NCBI GenBank assembly: GCA_049700035.1
Contig: JBNAWC010000055.1
Coordinates: 1-7,343 of the forward strand
From: JAVZLQ01 sp049700035
GTDB lineage: Archaea > Thermoproteota > Bathyarchaeia > Bathyarchaeales > Bathycorpusculaceae
Length of the DNA stretch: 7,343 bases
Direction: 5' to 3'
Every line of letters begins with the position of its first letter. The stretch's first letter is position 1. Shown here piece after piece: positions 1-6,050 of the stretch. Both the position numbers and the translations under genes were made by a program. The notes under the pieces are model-generated. The model did no database searches. It was not told the DNA's origin and was given only the letters and a program-made list of their open reading frames with translations.

Positions 1-96
1 TTCATCAACCAAATTTTGGCACCAAATCCTAATAGCGCAGAGCACGCTTTTAACGTATTTGCCAAAAGTAAAATTCGAAGTGAAACCCCTATTTGA
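1..96 (+). CDS. Possible C-terminal end of a plus-strand gene entering from the left (uncertain)
   Basis: Plus frame 1 is open from the window edge for 31 codons and stops at TGA 94-96, which would overlap the 3' end of the convergent glmS by 8 bases. The visible tail contains the residues NPNSAEHAFNVFAKSK and I do not recognise it. An open stretch this short is expected by chance fairly often, and plus frame 2 is also open through this stretch. An alternative on the minus strand is a gene starting at TTG 63-65 or ATG 3-5 and running off the left edge; it has no visible ribosome binding site. The flanking sequence is needed to decide between these. Confidence 0.25.
   Translation, partial: FINQILAPNPNSAEHAFNVFAKSKIRSETPI
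64..75 (-). terminator. Possible T-rich terminator after glmS
   Basis: About 14 bases beyond the glmS stop the minus strand reads ATTTTACTTTT, two short T runs with no convincing hairpin before them. Archaeal RNA polymerase can terminate on T-rich tracts without a stem, so this is a candidate, but the tract is short and interrupted. Confidence 0.25.
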
Positions 97-1918
97 CGGT
101 GACAGACTTCGCCAAGTTCCGCGGAGTGTCTGGATTATGCCCACGTTCAATAGCCATGTAATAGGCTAAAAGCTGAAGCGGAACCACGAAGGGTATAGGC
201 GAAAGCACATCTGGAATACCCTTTGGAACTTCAACCCAATCATCGGCCAAACCCTTTATCTCCTCATCACCCTCCTCGACAATCGCTATTATTGACGCGC
301 CCCTAGCCTTCATCTCCATAATGTTCCCGATTAAAGTCTTGCGCGTATCGTCTTTTGGACAAATGAAAACAACTGGGAAGCCGGGCTCTACGAGACTTAT
401 TGGTCCATGTTTGCTTTCTCCAGCTGGAAAAGCGATTGAAGGCACATAGGCGATTTCCATGAGCTTAAGCCTACCTTCGTAGGCTGTTGCGGTGCTTATT
501 CCACGGCCTAGGAAGAAGAATATTTTGGCGTCTTTGTATTTTTTGGCAATCTGCTTCACCTTTTCTTCTTGTGTGCGGATTATTGTTTCAACGATTTCTG
601 GCAGTTTCTCAAGCCGCTCAGCAATAAAGTCCATCTCATCCTGCGATATTTTACCTCTCTTTTTTGCTAGTCTGAGGGCGAGTTGGGCTAAAACGGAAAG
701 CTGAGCCGTGAAGGTTTTTGTTGCCGCCACGCCTATTTCTGGGCCGGACTGCTGACCAATGTAAACTCGTGATACACGCGTAAGTGTTGAGCCGATAACG
801 TTTGTTAATCCAAGGATTGTGGCTGCTCTTTGCCTTGCGCAGTTCACAGCCGCTAATGTGTCAGCGGTTTCGCCAGATTGGCTAACAGCCAAAATCGTAC
901 TGTCGATGTTCACTGATTTTCCATGCTGCTCAACGAATTCCGAAGCAATAACGGGGTATGTGCACAAGAAGGCGAGTTTGGAGAACATGTATGAAGCCGC
1001 TAAACACGCGTGATAACTAGTTCCGCAAGCCACGAGGAAGACTTCGCGTGCGCGGTCTAGGAATGTTGCCATAAGGTCTAGGTAATGCTCTTGAAGCCGC
1101 AGAGTGTTCCTTAAGACTGCTGGTTGCTCGTGAATCTCCTTAAGCATAAAGTGCAGATAACCTTGCTTTACAGCCATTTCAGGCGTCCAGTCAACAACCT
1201 TTGGTTCACGCAAAACTGGACTTGCGTCAGCAATTTTCCTAATTTCATAACCTTCAAGCGAAAGCGTAACAATTTCGCCATCCTCAACCACAACCACCCT
1301 GTTGGTTAGCGGGAGAAAAGCTGGAATGTCAGAGGCGCAGTAAATCGCGTTTTCGCCGACGCCAAGCACAAGCGGACTTTCATGTCTCGCGCAAACTATT
1401 TTATCAGGTTCTTTTGTGGAGATTACGGCTATTGCATATGAGCCATCAAGCCGCCTAAGAGTTTCGAGGACAGCCTCGGCGAGGCTCATGTGCGGATTAA
1501 CCTTCAAATTTTCTTCTATTAGGTGAACTATTACTTCGGTGTCCGTTTTAGACTTGAAAATGTGTCCACGGTTTTCCAGTTCCGCTTTTAGCTCTGCAAA
1601 GTTTTCTATTATGCCGTTGTGGACAACAGCAATTTGTCCACCGCAGTCTATATGTGGATGCGCGTTTATTTGTAGTGGGGCGCCGTGGGTTGCCCATCTC
1701 GTGTGCCCAATGCCAATGTTGCCTGGCAAATCATCTAGATTGTGGATTTTGTGAACTTCTGCTATTTTTCCGCTGTCTTTTTTGACGTGTAAAGTGCCGT
1801 TGTAAACTGTTGCTTCACCTACTGAATCGTAGCCGCGGTATTCAAGCCTTTCAAGTGCAGCATGAATTGTCGGCGCGGCGTTTCCGTCTTTTAATATGCA
1901 TCCGAATATTCCGCACAT
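89..1918 (-). CDS. glmS: Glutamine--fructose-6-phosphate aminotransferase (isomerizing)
   Basis: Converts fructose-6-phosphate and glutamine to glucosamine-6-phosphate and glutamate in the cytosol, the entry step to UDP-GlcNAc, which archaea use for surface glycans. The 609-residue length equals that of E. coli GlmS. Numbered from the chosen Met, the N-terminal glutaminase domain starts MCGIFG, whose Cys2 is the nucleophile after Met removal, followed by YRGYDSVG (about 27-34), HTRWATHG (72-79), NGIIEN (101-106) and SKTDTEVI. Two SIS isomerase domains follow: ACGTSYHA (297-304), VSQSGETADTL (345-355), EIGVAATKTF (394-403), then LGRG (470-473), EGRLKLMEIAYV with catalytic-type Glu488, GESKHGP with His504, and the C-terminal PRNLAKSVTVK. 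An in-frame ATG 18 codons upstream (1970-1972) is rejected because the nucleophile must become N-terminal. GAGG at 1926-1929 lies 7 bases before the chosen ATG. The stop is TAG. Confidence 0.97.
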   Translation of the reverse strand: MCGIFGCILKDGNAAPTIHAALERLEYRGYDSVGEATVYNGTLHVKKDSGKIAEVHKIHNLDDLPGNIGIGHTRWATHGAPLQINAHPHIDCGGQIAVVHNGIIENFAELKAELENRGHIFKSKTDTEVIVHLIEENLKVNPHMSLAEAVLETLRRLDGSYAIAVISTKEPDKIVCARHESPLVLGVGENAIYCASDIPAFLPLTNRVVVVEDGEIVTLSLEGYEIRKIADASPVLREPKVVDWTPEMAVKQGYLHFMLKEIHEQPAVLRNTLRLQEHYLDLMATFLDRAREVFLVACGTSYHACLAASYMFSKLAFLCTYPVIASEFVEQHGKSVNIDSTILAVSQSGETADTLAAVNCARQRAATILGLTNVIGSTLTRVSRVYIGQQSGPEIGVAATKTFTAQLSVLAQLALRLAKKRGKISQDEMDFIAERLEKLPEIVETIIRTQEEKVKQIAKKYKDAKIFFFLGRGISTATAYEGRLKLMEIAYVPSIAFPAGESKHGPISLVEPGFPVVFICPKDDTRKTLIGNIMEMKARGASIIAIVEEGDEEIKGLADDWVEVPKGIPDVLSPIPFVVPLQLLAYYMAIERGHNPDTPRNLAKSVTVK

Positions 1919-1925
1919 CGTAGAG

Positions 1926-1929
1926 CCTC
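1926..1929 (-). promoter_or_regulatory. Ribosome binding site that fixes the glmS start
   Basis: The minus strand reads GAGG seven bases before the ATG of MCGIFG. This supports that start over the upstream in-frame ATG at 1970-1972. Confidence 0.6.
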
Positions 1930-1978
1930 GCTGCTTTTTGGTTTTGCAAGCTTTTAACGACTTTTTCTGCAAATAAGG

Positions 1979-2020
1979 TTTTTTAAGATAAAAATTCGAG
2001 TTCTAAAAATTTTTTAATAA
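1979..2020 (-). promoter_or_regulatory. AT-rich candidate promoter region for glmS
   Basis: On the minus strand this stretch is almost pure A/T apart from a short ACTCG island. It holds two TATA-like candidates, TTATTAAAAA near 2020-2011 and TTTTTATCTTAAAA near 1994-1981. With an archaeal TATA-to-start distance of about 25 bases these would give glmS leaders of roughly 70 or 45 bases. Neither is a clean consensus box, so the exact site is inference. Confidence 0.35.
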
Positions 2021-2076
2021 TGTAGAAGCTGTTTTCTTGTTGTTTCGTGTGCGTTTTTGTTTTAGTTGTTCATTTA

Positions 2077-2100
2077 CCATAATAAAAATTTTTATAATGG
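2077..2100. promoter_or_regulatory. 24-bp near-perfect palindrome over a TATA box (candidate operator)
   Basis: The half sites are CCATAATAAAAA and TTTTTATAATGG, which pair at 11 of 12 positions (the only mismatch is 2081 with 2096) and have no spacer. The right half contains TTTATAAT, a good archaeal TATA box about 30 bases before the ATG at 2127. This predicts transcription starting around 2120 and an almost leaderless mRNA. A dimeric winged-helix protein bound here would compete with TBP. The adjacent gene encodes such a DNA-binding domain, so autoregulation is a reasonable inference, but part of the symmetry comes from A/T runs alone. Confidence 0.5.
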
Positions 2101-2126
2101 ATTAACCTCTATAGAAACGAAGAAAA

Positions 2127-3092
2127 ATGCACAAAAAACTTTTGGTTCACGAGGAAGACAAAGTTCAAAAAGCAAAAGAAATAATGATTGTCGAAGAACC
2201 ACAAAAGCTCAAAATGATGATGGGCAAGTTAAGCTGGAAAATTCTGGTTATGCTCTCTGAAAGAGAGATGTACCCGCTTGAAATTGCAAAGGCTCTTGGA
2301 GTTCACGAGCAGAAGGTTTACTACCACATTAGGAAACTTGCGAAGGCAGGAGCAATAACGGTTGCGAAGGAAGAGGAAAAGAAAGGCGCAATAGCAAAAT
2401 ACTACAAAGTTGTTGCACCTGCCTTTGGCATAGAACTCCCACAAAAGTATAAGACGATAAAGAAGGTTCCACTTGTAAGCATTGATGAGCAGGTTCAAAG
2501 GTTTTTTAAAGAGTTCGTAAGGAACGACGGCACATTCGAAGGGAAAATCGTCGTTGGAAGCCCAACGCCGCACGGACCATTCAAAACGAGCGCCAGAGAT
2601 GGACATTACGCGTCGCATCTAGCCTTCTTTCTAGGTCAGTTTTCAAGACTGCCAGACGAGTTCGCCGTAAAACTCGACGTTGACGTGAAAGCCGAAAAAG
2701 AAGAACAGAACAACCTAATCCTCGTTGGTGGTCCAGGAACAAACTTGTTAACGCAGGAAGTTAATGAGTATTTGCCAATTAGGTTTAATATGCAGCCCTC
2801 GAAGCAAGGCTTCTTGTTTGGCGGGTTAGTTTCGAAGAGAACAACTAACGTTTATACGGCGGATGCTGTTGGTTTAATAGCCAAAATAGTGAACCCATGG
2901 GACAGCACAAAACGGATAATTGTTTTGGCTGGAAACAAGGCTGTCGGCACAAAAGCATGTGTTTTGGCTCTAACAAACTTTTGGAAGAAAACATTGAGCA
3001 AGTATGGCGGCGGAGACTCCTTTGCAACCGTTATTCAAGGTTTTGATTTGGATGGAGACGGCAAAGTAGACAGCATAGAAGTTCTAGAATAA
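2127..3092 (+). CDS. Winged helix-turn-helix regulator fused to an S-layer-like C-terminal domain with a calcium-binding loop
   Basis: This 321-residue protein is probably a DNA-binding regulator. A winged helix-turn-helix of ArsR-like type spans about residues 34-95: MYPLEIAKALGVHEQKVYYH reads as helix 2, turn and recognition helix, then a Lys/Glu-rich wing ending KYYKVV. Residues about 135-295 form a second domain with VVGSPTPHGPFKTSARDGHY (142-161) and ILVGGPGTNLLT (198-209). The GGP-x-x-N element resembles the C-terminal part of archaeal S-layer proteins. I infer that likeness from memory, and a Rossmann-like sensor domain is an alternative. Residues 307-318 (DLDGDGKVDSIE) match the EF-hand/dockerin calcium loop at D1, D3, D5, G6, V8 and E12. 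I see no signal peptide or membrane segment, so it should be cytosolic. The start at 2127 follows the TATA box at about 30 bases with no ribosome site, consistent with a near-leaderless message. Met20 is a less likely start. Target and ligand are unknown. Confidence 0.85.
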   Translation: MHKKLLVHEEDKVQKAKEIMIVEEPQKLKMMMGKLSWKILVMLSEREMYPLEIAKALGVHEQKVYYHIRKLAKAGAITVAKEEEKKGAIAKYYKVVAPAFGIELPQKYKTIKKVPLVSIDEQVQRFFKEFVRNDGTFEGKIVVGSPTPHGPFKTSARDGHYASHLAFFLGQFSRLPDEFAVKLDVDVKAEKEEQNNLILVGGPGTNLLTQEVNEYLPIRFNMQPSKQGFLFGGLVSKRTTNVYTADAVGLIAKIVNPWDSTKRIIVLAGNKAVGTKACVLALTNFWKKTLSKYGGGDSFATVIQGFDLDGDGKVDSIEVLE

Positions 3093-3120
3093 ATAGTGCA
3101 ACTTAGCATCCAATATTTAT

Positions 3121-3126
3121 GGGTGA
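3121..3126 (+). promoter_or_regulatory. Ribosome binding site of the DUF371 gene
   Basis: GGGTGA lies 9 bases before the ATG at 3136 and matches part of the anti-Shine-Dalgarno complement (GGAGGTGA). It supports this start and suggests translation from a leadered or polycistronic message, unlike the upstream regulator, which has no such site. Confidence 0.5.
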
Positions 3127-3135
3127 AAACACTTC

Positions 3136-3561
3136 ATGGAAGTAAGAGAGGTTATTTTTGCCCGTGGGCACGAGAACATCCAAGCCACGCATAGGACAAC
3201 GCTTGAAATTACGAGGGAAAGTGAACTTTCAAGAAGGGGCGACTGTATAATTGCTGTTTCAGCAGATAAAGCCTTGAAGGATTTAAGCCTAGAATTTAAA
3301 AAATGTCTCTTAAACGAAAAAGCGGAAATAACCATACTAATTGAGGCGGATAAAGTTGCTGAAGTTGTTAGAGCCTTCGGCAGTTCAAAGCTGATTTTGA
3401 CCCATCCAACAGACATTGTAGTTAGAAGAAGCGATTACATATGCGCGAGAACATTGGCGATAAAAGCTGACAAGGCTGCTTTTGACCTTTCGAGAAGGCT
3501 TGTTGAAAAGTTGAGCAACCCGCAGCAGAAGGTGAAAATTACGTTAACGGTTACTGTTTAA
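3136..3561 (+). CDS. DUF371 family protein, conserved archaeal, function unknown
   Basis: The 141-residue protein spans the full length of the DUF371 family, small archaeal proteins with no established biochemical role that I know of. Recognisable blocks are GHENIQATHRTTLEIT (residues 11-26), GDCIIAVSADKA (35-46) and HPTDIVVRRSDYICARTLAI (90-109), with conserved His12, His19, Asp36, Cys37 and His90 that could form a binding site. I see no signal peptide or membrane helix. It starts 43 bases after the regulator on the same strand. Co-transcription is likely, though AATAAATA at 3088-3095 could be a weak separate TATA box. Its stop TAA shares bases with the stop of the convergent trm5 gene. Confidence 0.88.
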   Translation: MEVREVIFARGHENIQATHRTTLEITRESELSRRGDCIIAVSADKALKDLSLEFKKCLLNEKAEITILIEADKVAEVVRAFGSSKLILTHPTDIVVRRSDYICARTLAIKADKAAFDLSRRLVEKLSNPQQKVKITLTVTV

Positions 3562-4628
3562 CGGACTTTCGCGTCTATTACTGCTTGCCACTCGTATGGG
3601 GCTGTTTCGCGGACAAGCCTTGAAAAATGAATTTTCTCCAGCCTCCGCCCAAAATCTTCAACTGTTTGTGCAAAGCGAATCTTGATGTCATCCAAAGACT
3701 CTGGAGGTTTAACGAAACTGTAAAAGTGGATTATGCCGCCATCCGCTTTAAGCGCCTTGCACGCGGAACCAACAAATTCTATGGCTTTTTCTGGCAAATT
3801 CATAATCACGCGGTCAGCGGCCCCAAAAAGCATTTTTTCAATTATTTCTTTTGCGTCTCCAAGCATCGGGTAGACCTTGCCATCAACCCTATTCAGCCGT
3901 ATGTTTCGCTTCAGCAACTCAACTGCTTCTGGGTTTATGTCTATGGCGTAAATCTTTACGCGTTCACGCATCTTGGCAATCAAAATTGAGAACGGCCCAA
4001 CACCAGCGAACATGTCGATTATTGTTTCGCCTTCTCCCACTTGTGATGCTACTCTATGGTGTTCGTGGGATAGTCGTGGAGAAAAATACGCCTTTGCAAG
4101 GTCGACGTGGTATTGGCATTCATGTTCTTTATGGATTGTGGCGGTTTTTGGTTCTCCAGCAATTACTGTGAATTCTCTTAGGCGGTAGGTTCCGCTTACG
4201 GCTCCAGCCTTTGCAAGCACAGTTCTAACGTTCTTGTGGGTTTCGATTATTGCTTCGCCAATCAAGCCTTTGTGTTTTTCCAGTTCTGGTGGAACTTCTA
4301 TTATGGCTATGTCGCCAACCACGTCCATTGCCTTTGGGAGACTTGCCAACAAATGCGGTGGAAGTTTGCCCTCAAGGTGCTCAATTATGGTTCTAGCTTT
4401 TCTAGTCTTTTCTCGGAATGCACACGCTGTTATTTCGCATGCTTGAATTTGGCTTTGTAGGGCTTTCAGCATGTCTTCTGATGGTTGGCGGACAAGCGGA
4501 ACGTAAATGAATTTTTGGTTTCTCTGTATTTCCAGTTCTTTGTCGATTATTCCGAGCTTGTTGGCTATGATTATGGCTTTTTCACCATAACTTTTTGGAA
4601 TTTTTAGGCATATGGCTTGTTTTGGCAT
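3558..4628 (-). CDS. trm5: tRNA (guanine(37)-N1)-methyltransferase, Trm5 family
   Basis: Transfers a methyl group from S-adenosylmethionine to N1 of G37, next to the anticodon, which prevents +1 frameshifting. The 356-residue protein has the archaeal Trm5 layout. An N-terminal region of about 75 residues is probably the D1 domain that reads the tRNA elbow. A middle region has GDIAIIEVP (105-113) and YRLREF (148-153). The class I Rossmann methyltransferase has YFSPRLSHEHHRVA (181-194, where Glu189 probably matches the catalytic-type Glu), SAM motif I DMFAGVGPFSI (205-215), the acidic strand end AIDINPEA (228-235) and NLPEKAIEFV (277-286), the NLPxxA signature. The length with D1 favours the Trm5b subtype, but Trm5a/b assignment and any wyosine-pathway role need a tree. 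The ATG overlaps the fau-1 stop as TAATG, so translation is probably coupled. No internal damage is visible. Confidence 0.93.
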   Translation of the reverse strand: MPKQAICLKIPKSYGEKAIIIANKLGIIDKELEIQRNQKFIYVPLVRQPSEDMLKALQSQIQACEITACAFREKTRKARTIIEHLEGKLPPHLLASLPKAMDVVGDIAIIEVPPELEKHKGLIGEAIIETHKNVRTVLAKAGAVSGTYRLREFTVIAGEPKTATIHKEHECQYHVDLAKAYFSPRLSHEHHRVASQVGEGETIIDMFAGVGPFSILIAKMRERVKIYAIDINPEAVELLKRNIRLNRVDGKVYPMLGDAKEIIEKMLFGAADRVIMNLPEKAIEFVGSACKALKADGGIIHFYSFVKPPESLDDIKIRFAQTVEDFGRRLEKIHFSRLVRETAPYEWQAVIDAKVR

Positions 4629-6025
4629 TAAGACCCGTAAACCCTCTTTATTTCCTCAACCTTCTCAATAATTTTCTGGAAAAACGCCTTGCTTATAAGC
4701 CCACACTCTAAGGCTTTTTCAAGCTTTTCCATGTCCAAAATCTTGGTTGTTCCGTCTGGCAGTATGCAGACATCAACTTCCAAATCCACATAGCGCACTG
4801 TTTGCGGATAGACTTCCACTGGCGTGTTTAGGTTTATGTATTTTCCTTTAAGGGTTCCATCAGCGGAGAAATAGCTTGTCGTTATGTAGAATTCTCCGAG
4901 TTCTGTTTCGCTTATGGCTTTGTCTCCAGCCTCCTTCTCTACACCTAATCCATCATAGAAGCCGTTGCTCCGCATAGTTCTGCTGTACCTAAGCGCTTTA
5001 TCGCTGATGTCTTCAACTTCGGCTTGTCCAAGATGGAAAACTGCGCCGCTCAGCTTAACGTGTTCAACATCAACAGTCGAGCCTTCTTCTGGAAACTCGT
5101 ATAGAATTTGCTGATTGAAAGCCTCTTTAACCATGCTTTCGCTTTGACCGTTTTCCAAAAGTTTTTCAGCCATTTCAAGGGCGGATGAAACTCTTCCGCC
5201 ACAGCTTTTGTAGAAATGATGCCCATCCAATGTGGGGGTGACATGCGCTCTAAGCTTGTCCATGGTTCTCTTTGAAAGGAAAGGGAATTCAACATCCATG
5301 AAGCTTAAACCTTCAACCAAGAGCGACGGGGTTTCTGCCACTGCTGCCCTTTCATCTAGGGTTTTAACCTTCTCCGCAAGTGCCCTCACTTCACCTTCTA
5401 ATGTTTCTGTCAGCGTTTTTGCTGAGGCTTCACGCCAAATGATTCCCCAGCTCTCTGGCGCAAGCTTTGTCCCCAAAGCATAAAGTTCAGCTCTCTTATT
5501 CATGTCACGGATTTTTAGGCTGACGCCTACACGGCTTTTTTGTACGAGGATGGCGTATTCCCCGACAATTTTTAAGTTGGTGGTTAAAATTGGCTGTTTT
5601 GCGCCGATTCGCCTCCTTTCAACTTGAACAATAAGGGATTCGCCTTCCGACGCTTGTGGCATTTCTGACCTATGAAGTTGACCAATCACGCCTTTGCCCA
5701 TGTCAACGTAAACCGTTTCGCCTTGAACCTCAACGATTTTACCCTTATATATTCCATCAACACTTGCAATCCACTTTCTAGTTATGACGTCTGGCAAAGT
5801 CTCTTGCAGAACTGCCCTAAATTTTTCAACCGCTTCTGGTTTGCCGAGTACTCTGATGCCTTGCATGTCATAGCGGTCTTTCACTTTCATGTCTGGTTGC
5901 ATGAAATTGTCCACTAGTCCAAAGCGATTTTTTATTGTTAGGGATGGCTCAATTATCTCGAATCCGTTATCTAGGAGCATTTTTGTTAAGGCTGTTGTGT
6001 AGATTCCCCTAACCCTCGCCTTCAT
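4628..6025 (-). CDS. fau-1: Probable ribonuclease FAU-1 (RNA-binding protein AU-1, RNase E/G-like)
   Basis: Archaeal relative of RNase E/G. Family members bind AU/U-rich RNA and have been linked to 5S rRNA maturation. The 465 residues are normal for the family. Visible regions in order: an archaea-specific N-terminal part (about 1-85); an S1-like segment GIYKGKIVEVQGETVYVDMG (91-110); an RNase E/G-like core with LVQKSRVGVSLKIRD and WGIIWREAS (193-201), the counterpart of the GLIxRT strand of RNase E; GHHFYKSCGG (268-277); and a C-terminal DUF402 domain (about 355-440) with ISETELGEFY and VRYVDLEVDVCILPDG, whose Asp/Glu cluster (414-418) probably binds metal. It follows the RtcA gene by 25 bases and shares one base with the trm5 start, so it is the middle gene of a likely RNA-processing operon. 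No strong ribosome site is visible before ATG 6023-6025; GGGATGG is the nearest candidate. Confidence 0.93.
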   Translation of the reverse strand: MKARVRGIYTTALTKMLLDNGFEIIEPSLTIKNRFGLVDNFMQPDMKVKDRYDMQGIRVLGKPEAVEKFRAVLQETLPDVITRKWIASVDGIYKGKIVEVQGETVYVDMGKGVIGQLHRSEMPQASEGESLIVQVERRRIGAKQPILTTNLKIVGEYAILVQKSRVGVSLKIRDMNKRAELYALGTKLAPESWGIIWREASAKTLTETLEGEVRALAEKVKTLDERAAVAETPSLLVEGLSFMDVEFPFLSKRTMDKLRAHVTPTLDGHHFYKSCGGRVSSALEMAEKLLENGQSESMVKEAFNQQILYEFPEEGSTVDVEHVKLSGAVFHLGQAEVEDISDKALRYSRTMRSNGFYDGLGVEKEAGDKAISETELGEFYITTSYFSADGTLKGKYINLNTPVEVYPQTVRYVDLEVDVCILPDGTTKILDMEKLEKALECGLISKAFFQKIIEKVEEIKRVYGS

Positions 6026-6050
6026 TGCGATGCCATCCCATCATCAATTT

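Noticed and set aside
9..19. 11-base palindrome CCAAATTTTGG near the left edge.
   Set aside because: Too short, with an A/T centre, and would leave a 1-base loop as a hairpin; likely chance.
1919..1972. An 18-residue Lys-rich N-terminal extension of GlmS from an upstream in-frame ATG.
   Set aside because: The catalytic Cys must be N-terminal after Met removal, and a GAGG site sits 7 bases before the MCGIFG start.
1919..2126. Possible glmS ribozyme or riboswitch upstream of glmS.
   Set aside because: That element belongs to Gram-positive bacteria; this leader is short and A/T-rich, with no visible pseudoknot core.
2229..2618. Minus-strand 129-residue open frame inside the regulator gene.
   Set aside because: It is antisense to the winged-helix protein; its Phe/Leu/Asn/Arg-rich content fits an antisense reading of that gene.
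3627..4460. Several plus-strand open frames across the trm5 gene.
   Set aside because: They are antisense to a clear Trm5 protein, overlap each other in different frames, and show no protein-family motif.
5050..5295. Minus-strand 81-residue open frame inside fau-1.
   Set aside because: Same strand as fau-1 but a different frame, within the conserved FAU-1 core, with no motif of its own.
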